In this document: piece by piece, positions 36,429 to 49,600 of the stretch | Numbering within the stretch: position 1 is the stretch's first letter | Layout of the letters: every line of letters begins with the position of its first letter | NCBI GenBank assembly: GCA_948470475.1 | Contig: OX419337.1 | Location: 23,991,291-24,055,290, forward strand | DNA: 64,000 bases | Source of the DNA: Galaxea fascicularis | Taxonomy: Eukaryota > Cnidaria > Anthozoa > Scleractinia > Euphylliidae | Reading direction: 5' to 3' | Program-made: the position numbers and the translations under genes | Notes under the pieces: model-generated | What the model was told of the DNA's origin: nothing | Seen by the model: the letters and a program-made list of their open reading frames with translations, nothing else | Databases searched by the model: none

Positions 36429-38344
36429 CTATCTGTACTCATCACCACAATCACCAGTTGTTTCAAACAAATCTTCACCTTTACTCAGAATTTGTTCAAT
36501 TTTCTGAATATCGCTCAAGCTGAGCTGCAAGTTTAGGGTTTTCAAATTGTTTTCAATATGCTGGGCACCTGGTACTCCAAACCTACAGCCTATGATGATA
36601 CCTGCAACTTCTGGTTTGTTCAGGATGTAGCGGGAAGCAACATTAGCTATGGTACAGTTGTGAGCCTGAGCAATCTCAGACATGTTAGACAAGAGTTCTT
36701 GATATAATTGCCAGCTACCCCAGGCATCAATCATTTGCTTATACTTTGCGAGGGATGCAGTCTGTAACTCTGATCTCCCAGTCGGCTCTTTAGCATTCAG
36801 ATATCTATCAGAAATCAGACCTCCACCCACAACACCATAAGCAAGGAGTTTAATTCCATGTTCCTGACACAATGCAACCATCTTTTCCTCTGGACGGCGA
36901 TCAATGATGGAATACTGAACTTGATTAGTGGAGATTGGAATTCCCCGTCTGATTATTTCCCGCAGATGTCTGGTGTTAAAGTTTGTGAGGGAAAGTTCCC
37001 CAATTAGCCCATCCATCCTCAGCTCATTAAGGTAACAAAGAGCATCAATGTATCTGCTGTCATAGTAATCCCACCAGTGAAATTGCAGCATGTCTAGCTT
37101 GTCCACACCCATCCTTTTCATAGCCAGCCGGATGTGTCCTTTAGTAATTTCCCTAGTTATAGGTCCTGGCTGGGGGACCCACTTTGTTAATGCTGGTGAT
37201 AAAATGTGAAAACAGAAATTTAATCATTCCTATTTCTATTCACAACCAACACAAAAACAGGCTTTTTGTCAAACCCACCCCCCACCCCCTAAAAGGCCAC
37301 ACCACAGTCTAACCCAAAAAAGTCCTCCAATCACAAATTCAATCCCCCAGAAGGGATCTGCACTTGAATCTGTGTCACTGTTATACCTTAGCACCCCTAC
37401 CCCTGGGACCTGGATTACCTGGGAGTCTCCCAATTATGGATCAAATCTCCCAGTCTGCAGTATGCATTACAACCAAATTTCCTAGATAAATGCAATGTAG
37501 GTCAAGAAATATTGTATTATGGTACAATTTTGTGCGTGTTTCACCAAATCTCCCACAATCTTTTAAGGAAGGTGAAAATATCGTTTTTGACATCACTGCC
37601 ACTGAGTGGAGAGCGATTTTGCAGTAGGATCTCTACTTCCTTTGGAGGGGAGTGGGTCTCGAGCTGGTTCAGTTAAAATGGTGTTTCAATAAAGCAAACA
37701 CGACTGCTGTATTGAAAATCAGCCCCACACAAAATCTTCACATATTTCATGTGTACCCTGTGGTGTCTTTCATAACCAAATCTGTTTTAAACAGCAAAAC
37801 AAAGAACTGGAAGCAGATCAAGGAATCATCATCCAACATATAAACTTTTAACTCTTTTCCGTCAGGGCAAAAAATGACAAATTTGACAGTATCGTATGTT
37901 TTATTTTATATCTCAGCAGGTATTTACAGCAATGTGGACTACTATATCTCATTTGAAAGTGTAAAAAATGGGCTTTCTAGAAAAAAAAATTATCATGAAA
38001 GCCCAGAACATTTCAGAAAAACTTTCTGAAATAGCATAAATTAGCATAATTTATGCACTGACAAATGGAGACGATTTCTATAACTCACCTTGTACGTTCC
38101 TTCCCATATCCTCGCCTCGTTCAATCTTTAGCTGCTCTAAAAATTCACCAAAGATATCCTCTGCGGGGCCATAGATATCCGCCATATCAAACGTAGTTAA
38201 TCCAGCATCATAATAATCCATCATCTCGAGTGCGGCCCTATTTGCATCAATTGGTCCATGCGCCCCAGAAACTTGCCACATGCCATTCAAAATCTGGCGG
38301 ATTTGCAGACCATTCTTAAGGCGACACCAAGGAACCCTTTGCAT
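36429..38344 (-). CDS. Aldo/keto reductase family oxidoreductase, plant-like type
   Basis: Two exons, 38344-38089 and 37192-36429, join in phase (phase 1) to give 339 residues. The ATG at 38344 ([12 protein letters not shown]) is the only in-frame Met before the conserved region; the frame is open upstream to a stop, so a further 5' exon is possible. The four AKR catalytic positions appear: D and Y in FDMADIYG, K in LTKWVP, H in LQFHWWDY. The protein ends GDCGDEYR, a C-terminus I know from plant and algal aldo/keto reductases. It is probably an NADP(H)-dependent reductase of the (alpha/beta)8-barrel fold, with unknown substrate. No targeting signal is clear. AATAAA on the minus strand at 36404-36399 could serve as its poly(A) signal. 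It is head to head with EFHB. Confidence 0.87.
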
Positions 38345-39065
38345 TATTTTGTTAGCTCCTAATGCGCCTGTACGTAGAGAAAACTCTAAGAGTTTCTGTA
38401 CTGTTCGTAACAAAAAATCAAAATGGCGTTGACTTCCATCGAGCCAGTCCCCGACGGCTTAGTCACGCTGTTCTTGTCACGCATTCTCGGATGATCACGC
38501 ACAATATTTCCTCCAGTAAATAGTACCCAAACTTCGCGACAAAAGAAAAAAAAAAAGATTTCCATATTTATTTGTTTGTACCCTTTCTCGCCCACTTGGC
38601 ATTTTTTTTTCATTATTGTTTCAAAAATTACGTTCATGCTACAGATTGTGAGCAAACCTTTCTTTTTATTCCTTTCAGACTTTTTATTTTTATGTTATTT
38701 ATTTTTATAGTTTGTTTACAGATTTCTGGTTTGTTTATTTGTTGTCTGTCTCTCTGTCTCTCTCTTCTCGACATGACCGGAAATTTAAAAATGGCCGGAA
38801 GTGTCACTTCCTTAGAAACACGTTGTGCAGTTGCTAAGAGACGGTGGACGCCGAGAAAAACTTATGTAAAGTTTATTTTCGTCGGATCAACAGTTGTTGA
38901 ATTAGTTCAGTAGTGCAGTTTGACCGGCAGCTTTTCGCTTAGGCCAATATTTTCTAACTCTGGAAAAGACATTAGAACTTTTAAAAGCTAGTGACGTGAC
39001 TGGAAAGGCTTTTACGCTTACGCTGTAGTTGAGAAAACTTTCTGTAGGCTGAGGAGGGGCGGAAC
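38345..39065. promoter_or_regulatory. Shared divergent promoter region (reductase / EFHB)
   Basis: About 720 bp separate the two start codons of oppositely oriented genes, so both promoters must lie here. No TATA box is placed convincingly. GTTGCTAAGAGAC at 38830-38842 resembles a ciliary RFX X-box (GTTGCC-type half site plus imperfect second half), about 230 bp before the EFHB ATG. The site is a guess from pattern. Confidence 0.5.
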
Positions 39066-42000
39066 ATGTTGAGCAACGCTGGAAGGTTTATCGACAGAAA
39101 TCCAGGAATTATCCCGGTAAGTAACGAGTTTCTGTGCTTTGGGAAATACCGAAGTATTCATTATCCCCAATAGCTTCACAAAGAAACCACGAAAAACTTG
39201 ATGTTTAAGACAGGAGCTATCGGTATACGAGAATTCCTTTCAAATACATTAGTTTCCGACTTAAAATCACTGGGTTATTTCCATTCCTTTACAGGCGGGA
39301 AAACTTTTCAATGTCACTGGAGAAACGTCTGGAGATTGCCTGCAAATAGCACGAAAGGTGGGTGAACTTAAAGTTCAAATTGACTCCTGTGTAAGTCGTC
39401 ATCATAATCTACAATATAGTTGAAATCAAATGTGCAACTTTGTCGCCAACTTCATTGATATTCAGTGGCTAACTCTGTGTTTCTTTTTTAGCCCACGAAA
39501 CCAGAAACGGTGAAAAAGTTTCGAGGAACAACACAACCTGAAACGGGAAAAGAGCGAGTTTTTTATGGCAGAGCTAATGATCCCGACATCGCTTCCCAAA
39601 TTTCTCATGGAGTCAGCACCAAAACCTCTGTTGTTGTATGTATCTTATTCGATCTCAAATCTTAAGATCTACTGTTAATCGTAGTGAATCTTAAACGGAA
39701 AGAAAAATATTATTCTATACACTTCTGCTTTTGTTTTATTGTACACGAATACTAGGATGTCTCAATAGTGTTCTATGGATACAGTATTTTATGCAAATGA
39801 ACATCTGTCCCTCATAGATATCTACCGCGATAATTTGAGTAGCAGTTATTGTTCTTTTCATGTAAAGTAAAACTTTCTTTTTGAACATTGAAAAAAAAAC
39901 ATATTTTGAACGTCAGAGCGTTCAGAAGTGCTTCAAGTTCGGCTGAGTCTGAACTTTTACTTCTGTAGAATAAAATCATTCAAACAAAGCCTTTGGAAGA
40001 CTTTTTCGGTGGTGACGTTTTTTTTCTTTATCCTTGGGGAAACTTTCTTTCCCTCTTCTTTTTTTCAAATTATAGTTTTGTTAGTGGGCACTCCAGCAAG
40101 TTTGAGGGAAGTATATATCCGGAGTGTAATATTCAAGTAATAACTGTAGCTGTATTGAGTTTTTGTGTTCCTAACAGGCAGGGGATCTTGTGAACCCAAC
40201 AAGAAAAAGTCACTTTTCCCAACGGATGCTTGACAAAAAAGAAAGTCTTTATTCCAGCAGAAATAATGCACCATTAGGTAATGCAGTAACTCATGACTTT
40301 GTAACTGAAATTTGGAAGGGTTTAAACTCTAACAATAATATGACAGCCATCTGTAAGAAACTATGGTACCTATGTTCAACCAATACTTTGTGTAAATGAC
40401 ATCTTCTCGAACATTTGGCTATTTCACTGATGACATTCCTGCATGTAAGAATTTCTTATTTCACCCTACTGTCCTGTCATTATTTAATGTTTCAATTCCT
40501 GATAAAATCTCCAGTTCCTTGGATGAATCTCCTTTTTCTCGTGAAACAGGGTACCTCAGCCCCCCTCCACCAAAAAAAAAAAAGACAAGGCAGTATGGAG
40601 ACAATACTTTAAAGGCAATGTACATGCATGATAACAACATTACATACCAATGCCCACAGAGGCCTATTAACCACATAATGTGGGACATGACACTCATCAA
40701 GTGATTAAGTTTATTTTGGCATTATTATTTTATTGTCATGCTGTGGACTTATAGAAGCAGTGGCTATGATACATGTGATGAATTTTGTAAGTTTATCTTC
40801 AAAATTATGTGTATTACCTTATTTCCTTTTTCTTGTCTCATAAGGCCGCTGTCATGACCAGAGGCCAGGCCTACCAAAGGGTGTCGGTCCTACTGATGTA
40901 ATGTATGGAGTTGAAACCATCAAAGGTAAGCTTTAAGTGCAGAGAAGAATAATGTACAATTATTTGTAAGAAACAGTCACACAAGATTGATGCTAGGTTT
41001 TTCAACATCTTCCTGTAGAAGATATTTTTTCTATGAAGTCAGTGAAAATGCTGGATATTCCAATTAAGCTTCATTATTTTAAAACATTAAAACAACTTCC
41101 CTATCTGATCCATCTTAAAATGTCAGGATACTGGTCATTGCCAGACCATCAGTGAGGGAGATATGGATATTGTTGACTAGCCTGCAAGCAAGCTCTTTGA
41201 CTTGCTTTATTGGGTATGCTTTTGCAATGCCTAACAATAATTTGAGGGAAAAACACATCTTAACACTGGATATAAACTGGTCTGAAGATTCCACCCTTTC
41301 TCATACATATAAGTCTACTGACTTTTTGTATCAGCAATATTGTCACATGCAGTTTTGTATTATAACCACTGTGTGTGCTATTGAAAGCAAGTTTTAGCCC
41401 CCTATCTCTTTTAAGATCATTTAATAACCATCTTCATTATCTTACTTGTTATCTGTTTAAATGTGACTATGAGTACCCCTGGGTGGGCAGGGCATAGATG
41501 ATTGTATTGAAGAAATTGTGGTGGAGTTTGCCACAATTTCTGCCCAAGAGCCACATAATCCATAAGTCTTTTATAGTCCATGTGGTGTCTCCCTGCCCCC
41601 CTCCAGTGTACACTTCTTCCTGGCTGTAACTTAACAGACTGATGGTGAATTTTCACAGATGGAAGTGCAGGGGAGATGGTCAACCCTTCCAAGAGTGCAG
41701 CTCAGGTCAATGCTGAATCTGAAGAAGGAAAACACCTTTACAAAGTCAGCCATCAAGACTTTGAAGTTGGTATGACTGCATTTATGTACCTATAAAAAGT
41801 TTAATGATTATGTAATCTATAGATGGCATAAAAACTTTATTTGTTTTTTAATACTGTATTTTGCTTTTGATTTTTTCTTGATTACATACAGCAAAGAGGT
41901 TCAATCAGCATGTATTTGTGTTTACAGGTGAAATGGTTGACAGAAAATATGACTGGAGTCGAATCCCAAAGGAGAGCAAGTTTGGTGTAGAAACACCTCA

Positions 42001-45000
42001 CAACAACGACGGCATCCATGTTAAAAAAACTCTGAAGTGGCTGCACGACACACAACAGTAAGTTCAATTAACTGTTATGTCATAAGTAAGTGAAGTTTTA
42101 ATTGTCTGGGGGAGTATAGTCATGAGAAGATGACATATTCTTTAAGATGACATTGACATTGAACACAATATTTCTTCAGGGAAAAAACAACAAAAATTGT
42201 CTCCAAACGAGTTGACGACTTCCGAGAAAGAACTCAACCACAGCTGGGGAAAGTACATGATCCAATAAAAGACACCCTCAGAGTAACCCCTGATCATACG
42301 TTTGGGGTTATGGTGAAGCCTGATGAGTATGGAGCTGGGGACCTAATCCACATGAGGGTTCCTAGCAAGTATCTGAGAGGTCGCGACAGAGAGAGGGGGG
42401 TGCTGGCTGCAGTGCGGCATCATCTCAAGAAGGCAAACTATCATAACTTTCATGACCTGAGGGCTGCATTTGAATATTATGATAAGGTGAGTAAAATAAT
42501 AACACACAGGGCTTTGCGAGACAAGAATACAAAGTTGGGAGGTTGGGATTCTTCAGCCAATGTAACAGGAGTTGACAACAAGACAAATGAAAATGACAAG
42601 AATCCCTGTTAAAAAAATGGGCTGCATTAGGCTGAAACACTGTATTTGGGCATCATTCTACCAAAAGAATAAGGGCAGATTTTCTGTTGGTTGTCCTTGG
42701 TGTCAGGAATAAAAGCTGGTCACCACCAACGTCACATAGATTTGAATTGATTTAACATTTTGCATGCCTAGATTACACTTTCTCTTCTTACATGTTTGTT
42801 TGTTTGAACTCTCACATAAACTGCTTTGTTCGCGATAATTTTGTTGAAAAATAATCAATGTCAATCTTCCTCAAAATATTATTATAATATATAATTATCA
42901 TTACAACTATAATAAACAAGTAGTATTAATGGAAGCATGTTAACTCTTGCAGGATAAGTCTGGCAAAATCTCACGAGCAGAGCTGCGTGAAGTATGCATT
43001 CAGTTTAATCTCCCTGTTGAACCTGAACTGCTAGAGGCATTGGTAGCTTATTGTGATGTTGATGGTGATGGACAGATTAACTATGAAGAGTTTGCTAACT
43101 TCCTTAACTGGAAAGGCAAGATGCCATCAGGTGTGATACCAAGCCCTGAGAGGGAAGAACCAGCTGAGGAAGAAGTGAAGGTAAGAAAGGAAATAACAAA
43201 ATTTATTGGTAGTGGTATAAAGATCGTCATCATCATCATCATCAAATATAACATGCATGGTTGAGAAAGTAGCACTAGCTTTGCTAACCAATCACAGAGC
43301 GAAGGAAAGCAAAAACCAACGTAAACAATGATTACCTTTGACACTCAACTGAAAACCCATCAAATCCACTGAAATGACTCTTAAATGGTTTAACCTTAAG
43401 TCCCTTTCTTGCCGCATTGTTGATAGCTTGCACTCTTGATTGTCAAGACTACATGCAGGGATGTAGCCTGCAACAATGTTATGATTGAACTCTGAAGTAA
43501 CCATCAGCAGTGGAACAAAAAGTTGAAAAATTGTTTCAAATTTAGTATAGTCCTGGGATATTAGTTATTATTAGTAGTTTAGTGGATTCCACTGCAAGAA
43601 AATTTAAAACTGCTTCAAAATCTACAAATTTAATATCAAATTATTCCCTTGACAGGAGGAAGAACAACAGACAAATTTGACACCCACAAAACTTGAAAAG
43701 CAGATTGATAAAGCCATTGGTGGCTGGAAAACTTCATCATCGCAGTTTAATGCTGTTACAGGAAAGATAAAGACAGCAGGTGAGTTCCCACATTTAATTT
43801 CCCTTCCATTTGACATTATTTTCAACTGCACTCAACGTGCTATTTATTTCAAGGCTGGTAAAAAAGCAATCACTTCAAAAATTTTTTCAGGTTGGCAAGC
43901 ATATGGCATACCAACAATTAGATCAGATTTACCAGCGCCAACAACAAGACGAGTGGCTGATACAACTGTAAGTTAAGAGCAACTCACTCCAATCTTGCTC
44001 AGTCATGTGGAAGCTTTTCTGTTTGAATACCTCCTTCCCCCATCCCAACTAATTAAGCTAACAATTTAGCTTTGTAATTGGCTTTTAAATTCTCCCCACC
44101 CCCACCCCCTCTCCACCTTCAATCGTAAAATTTATGATAATTTTTTAAGATGGAGTATGAGTTTGCAGAAAATTACAATCCACCTACAACCAAGACCATG
44201 TATTCTTGGTACACTGAAACTTTGGAGGTTTCCAAGTGAGAATGAAACAAAAAGTTAGGATACTTAGTGTGAGCACAAACACATGGCAGCATGGTTTTGG
44301 TCAGGGTTGTAGTTGTACAATTGGGGGATGTCTGGCTAGGCATATCATTCTACAGTGTTTTTGAATTTTTACTTCACAGAACTATGGTGATGAATCTGAT
44401 GCATATGGCCTAATAAACCCCTCAATTTACAGTAACCATGGAGTTTATGAAAAGGACTTCTTCCAACCCAGGGATCAGTATGAGGTGATAATTTAATTAA
44501 ACATTGGTTTGTTCTTAGAATGAGTCATGGGTATAACTCAGTAGATTCTTGACAAATAATTTATAACCAATTGATAGTTGCTACATTGCACCCATTCACC
44601 TTGCTAGTTCATGGTCACATGACATCTAACAATGAAACTGTTTACTGCTAAATGCCAAGAGCGGGCAACATTGCAAAAACTATGACGTCGAACAGGCAAC
44701 GGTTCACTGCACTGGAAGGTGGCCTAATGTTGTCGCTGGAATCTCAGTGCGTTTTTCAAAATTTGCTTTTGTTTTTGTTTCCATATTTTGTTTTGCTGTA
44801 TAACAAATTACCTAAATATGACTGGTCCCTTGGGGAACAGTGAATTTTGTTTCCCACAAATCTCAACGTTTCCCTCAACTTTATCTCGGGAAGCATTGAG
44901 ATTCTCAGGACCAGTCATTAAGTGTTAATTATTTTTCAGATCAGAAGAATTTTCGATGGAATAGGAGTGGAGATGACAACTGATGCATTTGAAAAGATCT

Positions 45001-45317
45001 GGAAAGAGGCCAGCACAAGACACCCAGCTGGGCTGGTAATGACAAGTTTAATTTTTTAAGTTAAATTCAAGGTTCTAAAACTAACCTTGAAACTGGAGTT
45101 TGAAAGTGTGAACCAAAACAAACATGAACCACATTTAAAATAGCCAGGATCTGAAATCTCTTGGCCCAAAATATTTCACTGCCTCTTAGTAACCCCTCAA
45201 TACCCCTAATTATTTTAACGTTTTGTCACATTTTTCACACAGGTCAGTGTGGAGTCTTTCAGAGGAATTATGGATGAGGTTAATGCTCAAAAACTTGCTC
45301 AGACTCAGGTAGCATAA
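39066..45317 (+). CDS. EFHB: EF-hand domain family member B (ciliary MIP)
   Basis: Fourteen exons total 1725 nt, 574 residues plus stop, with consistent phases: 39066-39116, 39295-39390, 39492-39635, 40178-40277, 40845-40925, 41659-41769, 41928-42057, 42180-42486, 42953-43180, 43656-43779, 43891-43967, 44380-44484, 44940-45035 and 45243-45317. EFHB (CFAP21) is a microtubule inner protein of ciliary doublets. It has been linked to calcium entry in mammals. Evidence: a repeated VxPDHTFG/VFYGR-type block, an EF-hand pair (DKDKSGKISRAE, split by the intron at 42486; and DVDGDGQINYEE), then the conserved C-terminal block NYGDESDAYGLINPSIYS and IRRIFDGIGVEM. It is shorter than human EFHB (about 830), lacking an N-terminal extension. 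AATAAA at 45412 is a likely poly(A) signal. Confidence 0.93.
43222..43243. repeat. (CAT)n microsatellite in EFHB intron
   Basis: A short CATCATCATCATCATCATC run lies just inside intron 9 of EFHB. Confidence 0.8.
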
Positions 45318-46696
45318 GACAAAGATGTTTCACATTTTGAAACAAGCAACACAGTTGTTATTAGTTGAAGTTTCATAGCAGGTCTTGGTTCTAATACTGA
45401 ATTACAAAGAAAATAAATCACAAATAATTATACACTCAAGTTTTTGTGAAACAAATTTTAATTAACTTATGCTTCCTAACATATTTAGCCTTATAATTTC
45501 CTAGCAATAGTTACATAAATGATAAACTTGTCCAATGTCCATGATGATTCTGGTGGTGTGGAAGTAACTGTATATAAACAACATTAAATTTTGTAATAAA
45601 ATACTTTCAAAGCTGTATGTGTGGCATCTAGAAACTTAACTCTGGTTTGCTAGGTTTCTTTTTACCCATCAGGAAATGCACTGGTCCTTTTAATTTATCT
45701 TTCCCTCTACAGGAGGGGCAAAAGCCTTCAGTTTGTATTTTGTGTTGTCTTAATGGATCATTTTTTCTAATTCTTTAACCTGATTTGCTTGAATAAGACT
45801 GGTTACACTGTAAGGACAATGCAATGTTAGCCACCACAGGGATACTAACTTAGCAATCATCACCAAAACCGACTAGTACAAAAATCTAATAATTATATAT
45901 TTCTATGAAAGACATATACTGGGAGAGGGGTTGGGGGGAATAACTAATAAAAATAATTTCAGGCTTTGCTTTTTGCCAGCTATCAACAAGCAGAGATCTC
46001 ATATAATGCTCCTAGTTATAAATTTTTGACCATTTGATCCTCTATCATATGACCAACACTCCATTTACTGGAATGCACTACTGTCCCTCACCTTGCTTAC
46101 TGCAACAGGAAGATAAAATAATAATGTCTGCATGGGGCACTTATTGCTAATAATTAAGCAACTGACCTTTAAGGGGAAGATGTTCAATTAAAAAGCCTTG
46201 TCTATACAAGTCAAATCATGTTGAAGTGCACCTAACCTCAAAATATATTTTTTTTAATTAATGTAAAAGTTTGCACCTATTTGAAAAACATTCGGGATGT
46301 TTTTGTGGGCTTCAAAACTTACAAAAAACCAAGCAACATTTGCATGAGGGGCATGAGTCTATTCCTGATTTGCATCACAAACTCATTTGCATGCATGTTT
46401 ACAAAGACTTAATGCAATGCAAATCAGGAATGGACCCATTGCTTGCTCATGTGACAGAGGAAGGCTATATTTTGTAACTTCCACAGCCTATAAAAAGTCA
46501 AGATTGGTACAAAGAAAAAGAAAAGGGCAAAATGTGTTGCAAACAGGTGCAAAGATTTTCAGTAAAGAAAAAATTAGGGGATTGGGTGCACTTTAATTTA
46601 GGTCTTAATAAATATCCTTACTCTATCACTCACTGAGAATAGCAATAATTATTTATGGTGCTCATTTAACCGAATTACGTGTGTAAGCTTTCATGG
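45318..46696. other. Convergent intergenic region, EFHB / gasdermin
   Basis: It lies between the 3' ends of two converging genes. It holds the EFHB 3' UTR and poly(A) signal and the MITE at 46225-46592. No other gene is seen. Confidence 0.65.
46225..46592. mobile_element. MITE copy 2 (AGTGCACCTAAC termini, TTAA-like flanks)
   Basis: It starts AGTGCACCTAACCTC and ends GGGTGCACT, flanked by TTGA (46221-46224) and TTAA (46593-46596). It shares blocks with the copy at 10601-10886 and is longer by an internal segment with repeated TTTGCATG/CAAATGC motifs. Confidence 0.6.
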
Positions 46697-49600
46697 TTAT
46701 GTTGAGCACAAAACAAAAACGGCAACATAAACATCCTCAAGTGAGGTAACATTCTCAAAATTTAATTTTAAACGCAGCACCTTCTGAGTACCCTCGGTCA
46801 CTTGGTTGAACCCTAAAGTCAGGAGAAACTGTTTTGCAGGGTTTGCTGAATGTGTCCACATTCTCTCAAATAATGGGTCATCAACTGATGTTATCCTGTC
46901 ATACATGGTATTCTTCAGCTGAGAACAAAATTATAAAATATAAATGGGAATTATCTTGTCTACCTGTAAAAGTAGAGTCTGTCAAAAGATGTTTTGGCTA
47001 GAAAATATCATGAAATCACACTGTAGGGGTTATAACTTATGCCTTACTCACCAAATACAAGAGTGGTTCCTTGTATTGTGCTGTAACTTCTCTTAATGCC
47101 TTACACTGTTGTGAGGACAACTCTGTAAAATGCATGTTACCAGTAACATTACATCCATAGTGATAAAATTTGTCATTCATAATATGGTGTATATGGTAGT
47201 TCTGACTGTTAACACCGCAGATCAAATTCTAAAGCACGACTACTCAGCTACTGAGCAGTACTTTTCTGTGCTGCTGTCTAGTAAGTGGTTTTAACATTTG
47301 AGTCTGTGGATGAAATCCTAAATTGTGACCATTCAAATGAAAGCAACTCTACTGTGTTGCTAGGACTAAGACATAGTTATTTCATCCACTGAACAAGGTG
47401 TTTCGTCCTTTAGGGTGAGATGAAATGCCAGAGTCCAACTATGTAAATGAAAGCAGTTGCGGTAGTGTTTATTTTGGGACACCCTGGAATTATAACCATT
47501 AAATGAAATCTAATGCAAATCCAGAGTTAAAATCAACCAGCAACTCACCAACAAGAGCTTCTGTTAGAGCGGTGCAACAATATAACATTCCATCTATGCC
47601 ATCCTCTGGGAAAATAATACTACCCTCTCCATCTTCCTCTACTTTGAATCCCAGCAGGTGTAAAAGCCCTGCACAGCTCTCATATCCTGCACCAACACCA
47701 GTTTTAAACCCAGCAAGATTAAGTGTCTTTGGGCATTTCTCTTCACTTGATGACAAGACTTCCTCTAGCTGTTGAACAAAAGAAATCAATAGAATACCTT
47801 AGGGAGGGAACATGTACCAATAAAATTCCATAAACTGAGCTCTACTTAAATTTTCTGTTAGTCAGCTTCCAAATAAGACAGCAACCCATGGCATTCTGAA
47901 GTAGTCTTGTCCCACATGACCTAACATCAAAATGGAAATACCACCAATTTCTAATGATATTTGTTGGGAGAATTCACAGGAGCATTTTTAAGACTTGTTA
48001 TCATGTCCTCTCTCTATGATCCATGTATTTGATCTAATAAATTAACAGCAAAGAAGTGCAAATGCATGTATTTGTTTTTGTTTTTCTCATCCCACACAAG
48101 TGAAGGTGAAGGGGGGGGGAGGGAGGGAGGGAGGGAGGGAGAGACAAGGTAATTGAAGGGTGGGAGAGGGGTGCCTGTGGGAAGTGGGAGATTTTGTCCC
48201 CCTGTCACCCCACTCCCAAATAAAGCTCTTGTTCAAACATCGACTATGCAGATTCTATCACTGATAATAATTAAGCATCAAACTAGTTACCACTTTCACT
48301 ATGCAATATAATGCAGACCAACAAAACTTAATACTGACCAGGTCTTTGAGAGGTGCAACAGCTTCTGGATGGGAAAGGATCTCCCGGTAAATTTCTATAA
48401 TCTTCAAACACAGTGGAGAGTTGAGAAGAACATTAAAGACTGCTATCAAAGCTTTATCTGCAAACAAGGAAAAACAAAATTATAAATTCTTAGAACAAAC
48501 ATATCATGTTGTACTATCCTGGCTCAACTTCCCTCCCCTTGAGCACTGACATCATTTGTCATTTTCGTGGCTTTGCAAAAGGTATGTGTTAGTCAGTCAA
48601 CCCCACTGGTCCACAGTGGCAGGTTTCTTAGCCAACCTGTTGCATAATTAGGAGCCTACTGCGATTCATAATTTAAATATCCACTTGTCTACCTTTGAAG
48701 TTTTAATGGATATTGTAAACAGACACTTCTCATAAGCAGACACCAACAAACAATCGTCCTGCTGACTCTGCTGAAACTCTCCTTTTGTTCTCCTCTATAC
48801 AGTGGATACCTGGTAAGCTGACACCTATATTCAGTGCCAAATGTGTCCACTTACAAAAGGGTTGACTGTATGCTAGCATATCCAAAACCAATGAGGTGTT
48901 CCTAGTTAAGTATAAAAAGTCATTTCTCTCTTTTCCTATCAGTTGAAAGTAGCCAGCTCTCAAACTCAAAATATGTGGGAAAAACTGCAGCCACCTCCCC
49001 CTCCGTCTTCCTTCAGGTCAAATTTCTGCCTCATAATTTTTTATTGTACTCAAGCAAGCTATTAATCTTACCATTCTGCCCATCCGGTTCATCAAATATG
49101 TGATATTTACTACCTCCTGCATCTGTGGTGTCAGGTAACACCAGCTCAAATGTTCCTAGTGCTGAGTCAAATGTCACCTCGTAGCAAGCATAGCCAAGAA
49201 TGGTGTTATTGGGAAGTTCAAAAGAGCGATGATGCACTGCTTGTACAGACCCAGACAAATTGATAGAGAACTTGGGTTTTCCAGCATTCACATTAGCATC
49301 ACCTGGAGGTGAATATAATAATAACACACAAGTCATATTGCATGTGGAAAGAGGCTATGTGGCCATGTCATTGGTATTTATCTGTCTCTCAAAACAGAGA
49401 ACATCCCCGGATACAAAATGGTCTGAGAACCCTGATGAAAAGGAGGGCAAAGTATAATCAGTTTTTAATGGTTCTTATACTGTCACTCATTCTGAAGATA
49501 AAGTCAAACTGTGAGTGCCACATCTTAACATTGATAGAAAGTTCAAAACACCACTTGTTTTCAAATGGGCCAAATCATGAAACTTCTGATTCTTTCTCGG

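Noticed and set aside
36429..38344. Algal symbiont contamination for the plant-like reductase
   Set aside because: It is in the same contiguous sequence as animal genes, has an ordinary GT-AG intron and the same base composition.
44150..44227. Possible extra exon in EFHB intron 11 (26 codons after an AAG acceptor)
   Set aside because: Donor GTTTCC is weak, the better GTGAGA nearby breaks the frame, and the flanking exons join well without it.
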